From: Kiritimatiellia bacterium
Lineage (GTDB): Bacteria; Verrucomicrobiota; Kiritimatiellia; RFP12; UBA1067
Assembly (NCBI GenBank): GCA_016302985.1
Contig: JAEDMN010000164.1
Coordinates: forward strand, 1 to 7,651
Direction of reading: 5' to 3'
DNA: 7,651 nt
The position numbers were made by a program, and so were the translations under genes. Position 1 is the stretch's first letter, and each line of letters starts with the position of its first letter. Positions 1 through 6,278 of the stretch are shown piece after piece. The notes beneath the pieces were generated by a model. That model did not search any database. It was given only the letters and a program-made list of their open reading frames with translations, and was not told where the DNA came from.

Positions 1-65
1 AGGGCGACCGCGCGCAGACGTTCTACGAGGAGATGATGGCGGCGTTCGGCTACCGAGTAGGATGA
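1..65 (+). CDS. 3' end of an unidentified plus-strand gene (partial)
   Basis: The frame starting at base 3 is open to a TGA at 63-65 and reads as a plausible C-terminus ending in ...FYEEMMAAFGYRVG. The first 17 codons all end in G or C, as in the rest of the window, but the last three sense codons (CGA, GTA, GGA) break that pattern. This is the only plus-strand coding piece I can support. It converges on the minus-strand operon and stops about five bases before the first end-like repeat. It could be a host gene interrupted by the element, in which case the final residues and stop come from element DNA, or a phage gene ending naturally. Twenty codons are too few to assign a family. The opposite strand is also open here but shows no start. 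Confidence 0.45.
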   Translation, partial: GDRAQTFYEEMMAAFGYRVG

Positions 66-70
66 CGAGA

Positions 71-92
71 GGTTTGTTACACGGCGGGAGAG
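71..92 (+). repeat. End-like direct repeat, copy 1
   Basis: Begins GGTTTGTTACAC, followed by CGGG. The first 11 bases are identical to copy 2 at 157, and the CGGG and terminal AG also match within a 22-bp frame. It is the copy closest to the plus-strand gene fragment, so it would be the outermost transposase site if this is an element end. Confidence 0.6.
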
Positions 93-156
93 GGCGGGAA
101 ACGACGGGAAGGGCCGATAAATAAAGGGGTTGGCGCGTGTTTGATGGGCCGTCTGC

Positions 157-178
157 GGTTTGTTACAACTCGGGCAAG
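157..178 (+). repeat. End-like direct repeat, copy 2
   Basis: Begins GGTTTGTTACAA, followed by CGGG at the same offset as copy 1. It starts 86 bases after copy 1, in the same orientation. A weaker relative, TGTTTGATGG, starts 19 bases upstream at 138. Confidence 0.6.
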
Positions 179-198
179 AAAATGCCTTGATTGACGCT

Positions 199-209
199 GG
201 TTTGATACA
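199..209 (+). repeat. End-like direct repeat, copy 3
   Basis: GGTTTGATACA differs from copies 1 and 2 by one base over 11. It starts 42 bases after copy 2 and abuts the operon terminator. Like copy 1 it is preceded by TGACG, with one base less between that and the core (192-196 here, 63-67 in copy 1). The bases after the core do not match the other copies well. Confidence 0.5.
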
Positions 210-243
210 AGAAAGAGGCCGCTGCGAGTAATTCGCAACGGCC
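208..243 (-). terminator. Rho-independent terminator of the transposition operon
   Basis: Bases 233-243 and 217-227 form an 11-bp stem around a five-base loop. On the minus strand the stem begins GGCCGTTGCGA, and the hairpin is followed by the T-rich run TCTTTCTTG. The single non-Watson-Crick position is a G-U wobble in the minus transcript but a C-A mismatch in the plus transcript, so the hairpin is built for leftward transcription. It lies 26 bases beyond the last small ORF, as expected for the end of the operon. Confidence 0.85.
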
Positions 244-268
244 TTGCAATTTGCTTGGATCTTGGGCG

Positions 269-340
269 TCAGCTCTTCATGAACACGGTCGATCCGGTGT
301 TGTCGGGCGCCTCCGCCTCGGTGTAGACATGCTTCTGCAT
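269..340 (-). CDS. Possible 23-aa peptide at the end of the operon
   Basis: This short frame starts at an ATG 20 bases beyond the stop of the 177-aa gene. The purine-rich AGAAAGGATGGGTGG lies directly before it and could serve as a ribosome binding site. The product begins MQKHVYTEAEAP and ends TVFMKS; it is acidic in the middle, with no membrane segment or cysteine. It ends just before the terminator. I do not recognise it. The length is too short for certainty, and it may be untranslated operon tail. The overlapping frame from the ATG at 346 gives an arginine-rich product and looks less natural. Confidence 0.35.
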   Translation of the reverse strand: MQKHVYTEAEAPDNTGSTVFMKS

Positions 341-360
341 CCACCCATCCTTTCTGCGGC

Positions 361-894
361 CTACGCGGCCGCCATTCCGTCGATGAAGGCGCGGAACCGC
401 GCGGCCTTCGCCCCGCGGAAGCACCACGGCCGACCGGCCGTCGGGAGCCGATCGAGATCCACTCCGGCGAGCGACGCCAGCCGGCGGATCTCGCTGTCGA
501 CCATGGCGCACGCCGAGCGCATGTCCTCGCGCGTGAGCTGGCCGGCCTCGCCCAGGCGCGAACGCTCGAGCAGCTCCTCGAGGTAGTCCGTCGACGGCGC
601 GACGCCCCGGAGGTACTCGAGGTCTGCGCGGAAACCGCGGAACACCCATTCGAGGCGGCGCTTCGCGCAGTTGCCCCAGTACGTCATCTGGCCGTAGTCG
701 TCGGCGAGCTGCGCCAGGTGGAGCATGGCGCGCTCGTAGTCCCAGACGTGGTCCATGACCTTCGTGGAGGCCGGAAGGCCGATCGACACGAGTTCGGACG
801 TCCGCCACTCATCGAAAGAGGTTCCCGGCGCGACGTTGCGCCAGGCACGCCCGCAGAGCGACATGAACGACTTGCGCTGCTGCATCGAGAGCAT
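361..894 (-). CDS. Unrecognised 177-aa protein downstream of the MuB-like ATPase
   Basis: The chosen start is the ATG at 894, just past the ATPase stop at 897. GGAGGAGG, located inside the last ATPase codons, lies at good distance, so the two genes are tightly coupled. A second ATG three codons in (MLSM) is an alternative. The product looks soluble and mainly helical, with no signal peptide or membrane segment. Notable stretches are a tryptophan/aromatic-rich part at residues 49-86 (WDYERAMLHLAQ..., YWGNCAKRRLEWVF) and an acidic helix around 103-112 (DYLEELLERS). The C-terminus is basic (RPWCFRGAKAARFRAF). Position directly after B suggests a role in replication, host takeover or regulation of later genes, but that is context only. 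It does not resemble Mu gp16 as I remember it. Confidence 0.85.
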   Translation of the reverse strand: MLSMQQRKSFMSLCGRAWRNVAPGTSFDEWRTSELVSIGLPASTKVMDHVWDYERAMLHLAQLADDYGQMTYWGNCAKRRLEWVFRGFRADLEYLRGVAPSTDYLEELLERSRLGEAGQLTREDMRSACAMVDSEIRRLASLAGVDLDRLPTAGRPWCFRGAKAARFRAFIDGMAAA

Positions 895-896
895 GG

Positions 897-1853
897 TCAG
901 TCCTCCTCCGACGTCGCGCCGATGAGGGAGCGCGCGGCCACGAACGCGCCGTCCGTCTGGCCCTTGCACATCGTCGTCTCGCTGAGACGGATGGCGATGC
1001 GCAGCTGCTTGTTCAGCGTGCGCAGGTGCCCCGGACGGTGCGCGGCCTCGCGGGCGAGGAGGCGGATGTCCTTCGCCGCCTGGGGCCACATCTGCTTCAC
1101 CATCGCGGCGGCCGCCTCGTCGAGCCAGGTCTTGTCCTCCTCGATCATCTCGGAGATGTCCTGCTTGAAGCCGATTCGCGAGGACATCTGGTCGTTGTCG
1201 CGGATCTTGTCCATGACCTCGGGGTTCCCGACGAGCGCGACCGGGCAGCCGGTCGTGTCGTTGAAGTCCATGAGCCACCGGAGACCACCCACCGAGATGC
1301 GCTGCGCGTTGTCGATGATGACGAGACGCCCGGACCCGGCGAGCTTCTGCATCACCCAGTCGACCTTCTTGAGACGCTTGTCGTCCTCGGACCTTGGCGT
1401 CGGCAGATGCGCGCAGATGGACTTGATGATGTCCCAGCACGAGCCGCGGCCCTGCATGGCCGTGAAGAAGATCACGGTCCTGTGGTCCCTTGCATAGGCC
1501 TTGCACGCGGTGGTCTTCCCGATGCCGGCGGGGCCGTGGATGAGCCCGATGTCGCCGGACTCGCGGATGATGTCGAAGACGAGCCTGCACGTGTCGACGG
1601 CCCGCGTCGAGAAGTACATCTCGTTCCACGTCCGGCGGCGCGAGTCCGCGTCCAGGTGGTCGAGGATCTTCGCCTCCAGCTTCGCCACGTCGCCCGTGGG
1701 CTTCCCCTCCAGGTACCGCGAGACCGCGGCCTCGTTCGACCCGATGCGCGAGGCCAGCACCTTCAGCACGATGCCCTCGCTCTCCTTGTACGCCTGGAGC
1801 CGCGCCCGCAGCCCCTCGTCGAACCTCGCCAGCGCCTTACCATTCGCTTCCAT
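897..1853 (-). CDS. MuB-like AAA+ ATPase, transposition target DNA activator
   Basis: The product is 318 aa, close to MuB in length. An N-terminal helix-turn-helix region (about residues 15-52, including VLASRIGSNEAAVSRYL) precedes an AAA+ core. Visible motifs are Walker A GPAGIGKTT at 107-115, Walker B LVIIDNAQ at 177-184 with Asp181, a sensor-1-like LVGNPE with Asn210, and an arginine-finger candidate SSR at 224-226. In this family the ATPase forms filaments on target DNA and stimulates the transposase. The start ATG lies inside the end of the transposase gene (17-bp overlap), preceded by GGAGACAGGAGAGG, which indicates translational coupling. Asn182 stands where most AAA+ proteins have the catalytic glutamate. 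Other IstB- or TnsC-like ATPases are less likely given the neighbours. Confidence 0.92.
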   Translation of the reverse strand: MEANGKALARFDEGLRARLQAYKESEGIVLKVLASRIGSNEAAVSRYLEGKPTGDVAKLEAKILDHLDADSRRRTWNEMYFSTRAVDTCRLVFDIIRESGDIGLIHGPAGIGKTTACKAYARDHRTVIFFTAMQGRGSCWDIIKSICAHLPTPRSEDDKRLKKVDWVMQKLAGSGRLVIIDNAQRISVGGLRWLMDFNDTTGCPVALVGNPEVMDKIRDNDQMSSRIGFKQDISEMIEEDKTWLDEAAAAMVKQMWPQAAKDIRLLAREAAHRPGHLRTLNKQLRIAIRLSETTMCKGQTDGAFVAARSLIGATSEED

Positions 1854-3930
1854 TGTCTTCCTCTCCTGTCTCCTTGAGGGCCATCGACTGTCTCAGCGCC
1901 GCGATCGCCCCCATGGCCGCGGACTGGTTCTGCGTCTTCGCCGGCGACTTCGCCGGCACCTTCTCGCGAATCCTCCGGAGTCCGCCCGCGGCCGTCTCCT
2001 CGAAGATGCCCTCGAGCAGCACGCTGTTGGACGTCCTCTCGGAGAGCATCACGTCGCTCTCCAGCTGGTGGCGCTCGCGGATCGGCGCGTTCGCCATCGC
2101 GCGCACCAGGTTCTGCGACGCGATCGCCGCCTCGACCTGGGCCGCGTTCATCGGCTGCGCGCTCGTCCACTGCGTCACCATCCCGAGCACGTTGCGCCTC
2201 ACGGCGTCCACCACGACGGCCTTGCTGGCGTCGTGCGGCAGCACGTAGAGGCCGTACTCGGCCCCCTCGCGCAGCCAGACGCCGGTCCCGTCCGGCTGCA
2301 CGCACAGGGCGAGGTAGCGCAGCGTCTGGGCCGTGCCGAAGAGGTCCCGGTCCTGGAACTCCATCAGCTTGCGCGGGCCGACCCGCACCGTGCGGAAGCA
2401 GTCGTCGCCCAGGAAGTCGATGAGCGCCCAGGGCGGCAGCCGCACCAGCGACCCGGCCCCGGCCTCCCACGCCTCGCGCGGGGAGAGCCGCACGGCCTTG
2501 TGGAAGCCCGGCGTCACGAGCGCACGGCGCGCCGGCTCCCTGCTGAACTCCGGCAGCTCGTCGATGTCCGACGCCGGCCTCCAGCCGGTCACGCCGTCGA
2601 AGCTCCACATCTCCTTCACGAAGCCCAGGTCGTCCCAGCCCTCGATCCGGTGGTCGTGCCGGCAGTCGATGATCTCGTAGAGCTCGAACATCAGGTTCCG
2701 GTAGAGGGCGAACGGCAGCGCGCCGCCGTAGTTCACCTGGTTCCGGATCGCCGGCGGGATGCGCTCGTAGGCGGCGAGGATCTTGTCCGCGTACGCCTCG
2801 AGGCCGAAGAGCGATTCGGGCTTCGACCCGTCCCGGCTGTTCCCGCCGGTCTGGCCCGGCAGGGCCGCAGCCGCGAAGTGCGGCAGACGGTGCAGCGACT
2901 CCAGCAGGGCCTTGGCCTTGAAGTTGCCGTGCCCCTGTCCCGGGAACGCGCCCTCGACGATCTGGCGCCCCTTGACGTCGGAGCGCCTGAACGTCACCCG
3001 CCCGCCGGTCGCGGCCTTGATCTTTTCGCACTCCTCCTCGGAGAGGGACGCCGTGCCGTGCTCGATCACGAAGACCGTCCCGTCGGGATGGTAGCCGTGG
3101 TTGCACAGGACGTCGCAGATCGTCGCCTTGAACAGGCCCTTGCCCAGCCCCTCGCGCGTCTTGTCGTCGCGCAGGATCTGGGGCTTCATGCCGTAGCTCA
3201 CCAGGTGGGTGGTGAACCGGTCGATGCAGCGGTACTGCAGCGGCCTCACGAGGCGGGCGTTCACGCCGGGGACGGACACCAGGATGTCGTCCCACATGTC
3301 GTCGAACTGGTACTCCGCGGCGAAGCGCATCCCCACCCGCGTCGAGTAGACCGGCGGGATGAACTGGTCCGCGGCGACCGCGCCCACCCGGGCGGCGGCC
3401 TTCTCGTGGCTCGTGAGCGGGAACTTCCGCAGCATGGTCTCGTAGACCCAGCCGCGCGGGATCCAGTCCGCCGGACAGCGCACCGGAACCGCCACGCGCG
3501 GGAACTCCGCGCGCCACACGTCCCGCCAGTCTCCGACACCCACGATGTGGGAACCCGACCTCAAGTCCGCCAGCAAGGCCGCGTGGCCCCGGCGCGCGTT
3601 CCGCTGATTCCGCTCGACGTACGTCTTGAACGCCTCGCCCAGGGCGGAGTCGCCCTCGGGCCGGACGTGCGGCATCTTCGAACCGTTCACCAGGACGCGC
3701 CAGTTCCTGCCCGCGCGGACCCACTTGTAGTAGGTCCGCTGCACGGCGCGTGGGTTCTTCCACCCCTTCACGCCGGCGTGCAGCATGGACTGGTTGCGGC
3801 ATTCCGCGAGCTTCGAGTCGGCACGGTCCACGGCTTCGCAAGCCTTCTGCCACTCCAGGACGGAGACGCGCTCCTCCACGGGCAGCATGGCGAACTCGAC
3901 CGAGTTGACGAGTGTCGATGAGTCGTTCAT
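1837..3930 (-). CDS. MuA-like DDE transposase
   Basis: The product is 697 aa, close to MuA (663 aa). The N-terminal part (about 15-85) contains a helix-turn-helix-like stretch ending in AVQRTYYKWVRAGRNW, a likely DNA-binding region. The RNase H-like core runs from about 200 to 350. The first acid is in YQFDDMWDD (Asp210 or Asp211), the second position falls in VFVIEHGTA (Glu290), and the third is Glu344 in KAKALLESLH. Spacings of about 80 and 54 residues fit MuA-type enzymes. A beta-rich part at about 465-565 resembles the Mu transposase C-terminal barrel, and the tail is basic and then acidic, suited to ATPase contact. The enzyme should pair phage ends and carry out strand transfer. The start ATG lies 17 bases after the upstream stop with a weak, distant Shine-Dalgarno (AGGGAGCGGGG). 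The Glu at the second catalytic position is unusual. Confidence 0.93.
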   Translation of the reverse strand: MNDSSTLVNSVEFAMLPVEERVSVLEWQKACEAVDRADSKLAECRNQSMLHAGVKGWKNPRAVQRTYYKWVRAGRNWRVLVNGSKMPHVRPEGDSALGEAFKTYVERNQRNARRGHAALLADLRSGSHIVGVGDWRDVWRAEFPRVAVPVRCPADWIPRGWVYETMLRKFPLTSHEKAAARVGAVAADQFIPPVYSTRVGMRFAAEYQFDDMWDDILVSVPGVNARLVRPLQYRCIDRFTTHLVSYGMKPQILRDDKTREGLGKGLFKATICDVLCNHGYHPDGTVFVIEHGTASLSEEECEKIKAATGGRVTFRRSDVKGRQIVEGAFPGQGHGNFKAKALLESLHRLPHFAAAALPGQTGGNSRDGSKPESLFGLEAYADKILAAYERIPPAIRNQVNYGGALPFALYRNLMFELYEIIDCRHDHRIEGWDDLGFVKEMWSFDGVTGWRPASDIDELPEFSREPARRALVTPGFHKAVRLSPREAWEAGAGSLVRLPPWALIDFLGDDCFRTVRVGPRKLMEFQDRDLFGTAQTLRYLALCVQPDGTGVWLREGAEYGLYVLPHDASKAVVVDAVRRNVLGMVTQWTSAQPMNAAQVEAAIASQNLVRAMANAPIRERHQLESDVMLSERTSNSVLLEGIFEETAAGGLRRIREKVPAKSPAKTQNQSAAMGAIAALRQSMALKETGEEDNGSEW

Positions 3931-3947
3931 CTTCGAGGCCCCGCTCC

Positions 3948-4676
3948 CTACTTGACCCCGTTGCTGTCGCGCTGGCGCAGCTCGGCCTTGATCTGCGAGA
4001 CGACGAGCGTCAGGTCGGCCTGGACGAGCTCCAGCGTCTCGGTGTCCATCGTCTTCACGTTCCGGCCGCCCTCGGCCCAGTCGCGCACCTTCACGCCCAG
4101 CGAGACCGCGTACTGGCGCATCGTCTCGCGCTCCTCCTCCTTGGAGATGCGCGCCGGCTTCTTCGGCTCATCGGCCGTCGGCTCGTCGCCGGCCGCGTAG
4201 GAGACGATCGCGTTCACGATCCGGTTGTCGGCCGCGACCGCCTTCGACACGCCCGAGCAGGGACGCTCCGGCAGGGCCTTCCGCTCCGAGGGAGGGAGGG
4301 CGATCGTCTTCTTGAGATCCTCCACGTTGATGGACATCAGCTTCTCGTAGGCGCGGCCCGTCTCGGCCCCGACCATTGCAAGCCACTTGCCGGCGTTCTG
4401 CATGTACCGCTGCAGCGTACGCGCAGACTTGCCGGGGAACGCCTTCATCATCTCGCCCATCCACTGTCCGTGCGCGTTCAGCTCGCGGAAGTTCACGAGG
4501 CCGACGCCCGCGCGCAGCCGGCAGAAGTCGCCCAGCTCCGCGTTCGCCATGTCCTCGCGGATCTGGCGGACCATCCCCGCGTCGTCCATCATCACGTCCG
4601 GCGTGACCACGTCCGCGGACTGCTTCTTCACCAGGGCCTGCGCGGCCTCGACCGCGACGTTCTTCCTCTCCTTCAC
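3948..4676 (-). CDS. DUF3102-like phage DNA-binding protein
   Basis: The product is 242 aa. The start is taken as GTG at 4676 because GGAAGGAGCGG lies just upstream and the preceding stop is 17 bases away; the same frame stays open further upstream but overlaps the Gam gene. Residues 49-103 (GDFCRLRAGVGLVNFRELNAHG, then SARTLQRYMQNAGKW) match the pattern of DUF3102-type phage proteins: a helix, an HG turn and a helix-turn-helix ending in RTxQxYM. Residues 165-190 form a charged linker, and the C-terminal third is helical. The role of this family is not firmly known; DNA binding is inferred from the helix-turn-helix. It lies between Gam and transposase in one operon with regular 17-base gaps. 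Similar-looking KfrA or ParB-type proteins are a less likely alternative. Confidence 0.8.
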   Translation of the reverse strand: MKERKNVAVEAAQALVKKQSADVVTPDVMMDDAGMVRQIREDMANAELGDFCRLRAGVGLVNFRELNAHGQWMGEMMKAFPGKSARTLQRYMQNAGKWLAMVGAETGRAYEKLMSINVEDLKKTIALPPSERKALPERPCSGVSKAVAADNRIVNAIVSYAAGDEPTADEPKKPARISKEEERETMRQYAVSLGVKVRDWAEGGRNVKTMDTETLELVQADLTLVVSQIKAELRQRDSNGVK

Positions 4677-4693
4677 GATTCCGCTCCTTCCGT

Positions 4694-5209
4694 CTAGAGG
4701 TTCGACACCTTCGGCTCGACCGTGAGCCGCTCCGACTGCGAGATGCGCAGCCCCTTGAACGCCAGCTCGGAGTCCGAGAACCCGGCCGCCTTGATCGCGT
4801 CCTTGTCCAGGCTCTCCTTCACCCGCACGAACTGCTGCCAGCACGGGTCCGCCTTGCACGCGTCGACCTGCGCCTTCTCGTTCCACTTCGAGTTGAGCGC
4901 CGTCAGCGTCGGGTTCCCGAGGCGCAGGAAGTAGGTGCACAGCTCCGTCTCGCTCGTCTTCGCGCCGGCGGGGAACACCTCCTCGCGGTGCTGCTTCGCG
5001 TAGACGTCGGCGCGGGCCATGATGGCCTTAGCCTCCTCCGTCAGCGCCTGGATCTCGGGGTTCCGCTCGTCGAGGATCCTCTGGACCGCCTTGTCGCGGG
5101 CGACCTCCAGCTTCCGTACCTCGAGGATCTTCTCCGCGATCAGGTTCACGTCCGCCCGGAACTCCTCCAGGCTGCCGTAGGCCTCCGCCCTCAGTTTAGT
5201 CTTCGCCAT
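4694..5209 (-). CDS. gam: Mu Gam-like host-nuclease inhibitor / DNA-end-binding protein
   Basis: The product is 171 aa, nearly the length of Mu Gam (174 aa). The N-terminal half (residues 14-78) is a long charged helical coiled coil. The central beta part includes SETELCTYFLRLGNPTLTAL. The C-terminal block, FVRVKESLDKDAIKAAG followed by LRISQSERLTVEPK, matches the Gam pattern in which an I/V-K-x-x-x-L-D/N-K-E/D-A-I stretch precedes a terminal beta strand. Mu Gam is a Ku-like dimer that binds double-strand ends and blocks RecBCD-type exonucleases. GAAGGAGAGAGAAG upstream of the ATG supports the start. Here the gene comes before the transposase, whereas in Mu it follows B. A pair of extra cysteines (118 and 123) is present. 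Confidence 0.87.
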   Translation of the reverse strand: MAKTKLRAEAYGSLEEFRADVNLIAEKILEVRKLEVARDKAVQRILDERNPEIQALTEEAKAIMARADVYAKQHREEVFPAGAKTSETELCTYFLRLGNPTLTALNSKWNEKAQVDACKADPCWQQFVRVKESLDKDAIKAAGFSDSELAFKGLRISQSERLTVEPKVSNL

Positions 5210-5226
5210 GTTCTTCTCTCTCCTTC

Positions 5227-5559
5227 TTACAGTCCCACGTTGGAGCGCTTCACCCGAAGCTCCTCCAGCGTGAGGAAATTCCTGCGCGCCGGGTCGAACG
5301 GCCGGGCGCATCTCACGATCGGCCGCGCGTGGCGCTTCGCCGCGCCGTCCTCGCGGCTCGCGTAGGCCGCCAGCAGCGTGCCGTCGTCGATCAGGTAGTT
5401 CACCTGCCGGACCGACACGCCCAGGAACGCGGCGGCCTCCGGCACGCTGCACGACGCCTTGTTCGGAAGCCCCTCGTGCAGCGCGGCGACGGCGTCCGCC
5501 TGCGCCTTCGGCAGGACGGCGTCCTCGAATCCCGGTAATGTCTGCTGGGCGTCTTCCAT
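5227..5559 (-). CDS. Winged-helix / excisionase-like DNA-binding protein
   Basis: The product is 110 aa, starting at the ATG at 5559 behind AGGGGGCGAG. Residues 37-85 carry a MerR/excisionase-type helix-turn-helix: SVPEAAAFLGVSVRQVNYLI, then DDGTLLAAYASRED and a basic strand KRHARPIVR that would form the wing. This layout is typical of small phage DNA-binding proteins that bend DNA or regulate early promoters. The N-terminal 30 residues are acidic and Gln/Ala-rich, and the tail (FLTLEELRVKRS) looks like a final helix seen in such proteins. It sits 17 bases before Gam and 10 bases after the XRE protein. Whether it acts as an excision factor, a Ner-like regulator or a transposition accessory cannot be told from sequence. 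Confidence 0.82.
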   Translation of the reverse strand: MEDAQQTLPGFEDAVLPKAQADAVAALHEGLPNKASCSVPEAAAFLGVSVRQVNYLIDDGTLLAAYASREDGAAKRHARPIVRCARPFDPARRNFLTLEELRVKRSNVGL

Positions 5560-5569
5560 CGCTCGCCCC

Positions 5570-5749
5570 CTAGACGGCCACGCCGCTGCGGCGCAGGAAC
5601 CGGCGCAGCGCATCGCCGGGCTTGCGCTCCCCCGAGAGGACGCGGTGCAGATGCCCCGCGCTCACGCCGGCCGCCCGCGCGAGCCGCGTCTCGTTGATCC
5701 CGCTCCGCGACCTGCGGACGGCGCCCCTGACCTTCCCCGCGTTCTTCAT
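5570..5749 (-). CDS. Small XRE-type helix-turn-helix protein
   Basis: The product is 59 aa and is essentially a single helix-turn-helix. INETRLARAAGVSAGHLHRVLSG at residues 18-40 has the Cro/C1 pattern, with Ala and Gly at the turn (ARAAGVS) and a basic second helix. The N-terminus is very basic (KVRGAVRRSRS). Its size and place among early genes suggest a Cro- or Ner-like regulator, but it may bind the end or enhancer DNA instead. Its ATG overlaps the stop of the upstream gene (ATGA), implying translational coupling and no promoter of its own. Confidence 0.8.
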   Translation of the reverse strand: MKNAGKVRGAVRRSRSGINETRLARAAGVSAGHLHRVLSGERKPGDALRRFLRRSGVAV

Positions 5750-6018
5750 TTCGGCCCCCAGCAGAGCAGCTTCTCCGCCTCCGCGACGATCTCCGCGCGG
5801 ACATCTACGTCCATCCCATCCCCGCGCTCGGCCACGTCGATCAGCCTCTGGAGGGCCCGCTTCATCGGCTGGTGCTGCGCCAGCACCTGCGCGAGCCAGC
5901 TCGCGCGCCCGGCGCGCGCCGCGGCGACCGGGACGTACGTGCCGTCCGGCAGCACCCCGTTGACGCTGCCCCCCACCGCGGCGAACGTCCTGAAGTTCTC
6001 GCACCCGTACATCTTCAT
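5746..6018 (-). CDS. Unrecognised 90-aa early protein
   Basis: The product starts MKMYGCENFRTF and overlaps both neighbours by ATGA junctions, which fixes the start well. GGAGGCCGGGCG precedes it. The first 35 residues look beta-rich (VGGSVNGVLPDGTYVPV), and the rest is helical, with an amphipathic stretch WLAQVLAQHQPMKRALQRLIDVAE. Two cysteines (6 and 86) are far apart and give no metal motif. I do not recognise the family. It belongs to the coupled small-gene block and its function is unknown. Confidence 0.75.
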   Translation of the reverse strand: MKMYGCENFRTFAAVGGSVNGVLPDGTYVPVAAARAGRASWLAQVLAQHQPMKRALQRLIDVAERGDGMDVDVRAEIVAEAEKLLCWGPK

Positions 6019-6278
6019 CGCCCGGCCTCCGCCTCCTCGGCCGTGTAGGCCGGCGCCCGCCCGTGCTCGGCGCACCACCGGTTGACCGCCTTTCGCGCCC
6101 AGGCGGCGTCGCCGCCCGCCGCGTCGATCTCGGCCTGGGCGTCGCGGCGCCCCTGCTCCCGCGCCCGCTCGATGCGTGCGTCGGACGTCGCGACCATCCA
6201 CGCGAACGCCGCCAGCTCTGCGAACAGCAGGGCGCACAGGACCGCCCTGAAGACTGTGACCTTCATGCTGTCAGACAT
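6015..6278 (-). CDS. Small single-pass membrane protein
   Basis: The product is 87 aa. The start ATG at 6278 follows GGAGGAAGGTC and overlaps the upstream gene by eight bases; an in-frame ATG five codons later is an alternative. Residues 8-30 (TVFRAVLCALLFAELAAFAWMVA) form one hydrophobic helix. The following 57 residues are charged and helical (RIERAREQGRRDAQAEIDAA), so the protein probably sits in the inner membrane with a short N-terminus and a larger soluble tail. It has no lipobox or clear signal cleavage site. It is not a recognisable holin, Rz or superinfection-exclusion protein, though exclusion at the membrane would fit an early gene. That is inference only. Confidence 0.78.
   Translation of the reverse strand: MSDSMKVTVFRAVLCALLFAELAAFAWMVATSDARIERAREQGRRDAQAEIDAAGGDAAWARKAVNRWCAEHGRAPAYTAEEAEAGR

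Larger units (their letters stand above)
63..209. mobile_element. Putative transposable-phage end (transposase-binding region)
   Basis: This gene-free stretch lies between the operon terminator and the plus-strand gene fragment. It holds three good direct copies of GGTTTG(T/A)TACA at 71, 157 and 199 and a weaker one (TGTTTGATGG) at 138. The copies at 71 and 157 also share CGGG at the same offset and AG at the end of a 22-bp frame. Mu ends carry three roughly 22-bp MuA sites each, and termini begin with 5'-TG. A TG occurs at 63-64, eight bases before the first site, so the terminus may be there. The assignment to an element end is inference: the motifs could instead be repressor operators. Neither the other end nor a target duplication is visible. 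Confidence 0.5.

Noticed and set aside
1..60. Minus-strand coding in the first 60 bases
   Set aside because: A frame is open, but there is no start or Shine-Dalgarno, and the operon terminator at 208-243 lies upstream of it. The plus-strand frame has a natural stop.
81..117. GGCGGGA/GACGGGAAGGG purine run as a tandem repeat or origin iterons
   Set aside because: The units are short and irregular and can be explained by purine-rich composition.
361..1629. Extending the 177-aa protein upstream to 422 residues
   Set aside because: The added part is the out-of-frame reading of the ATPase gene, and the ATG at 894 has an excellent Shine-Dalgarno.
1763..3853. A second long minus-strand frame of about 700 codons overlapping the transposase
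   Set aside because: It is Arg/Gly/Ala-rich and low in complexity, and is the out-of-frame reading of the transposase gene.
1501..3921. A long plus-strand open frame (about 800 codons) opposite the transposase and ATPase genes
   Set aside because: It is rich in Arg, Leu, His and Val with no domain, and is the usual antisense shadow of a high-G+C gene. The minus strand shows clear transposase and ATPase motifs.
3948..4940. Extending the DUF3102-like protein to 330 residues
   Set aside because: The extra 88 residues are an out-of-frame reading of Gam. GTG at 4676 has a strong Shine-Dalgarno and keeps the regular 17-base gap.
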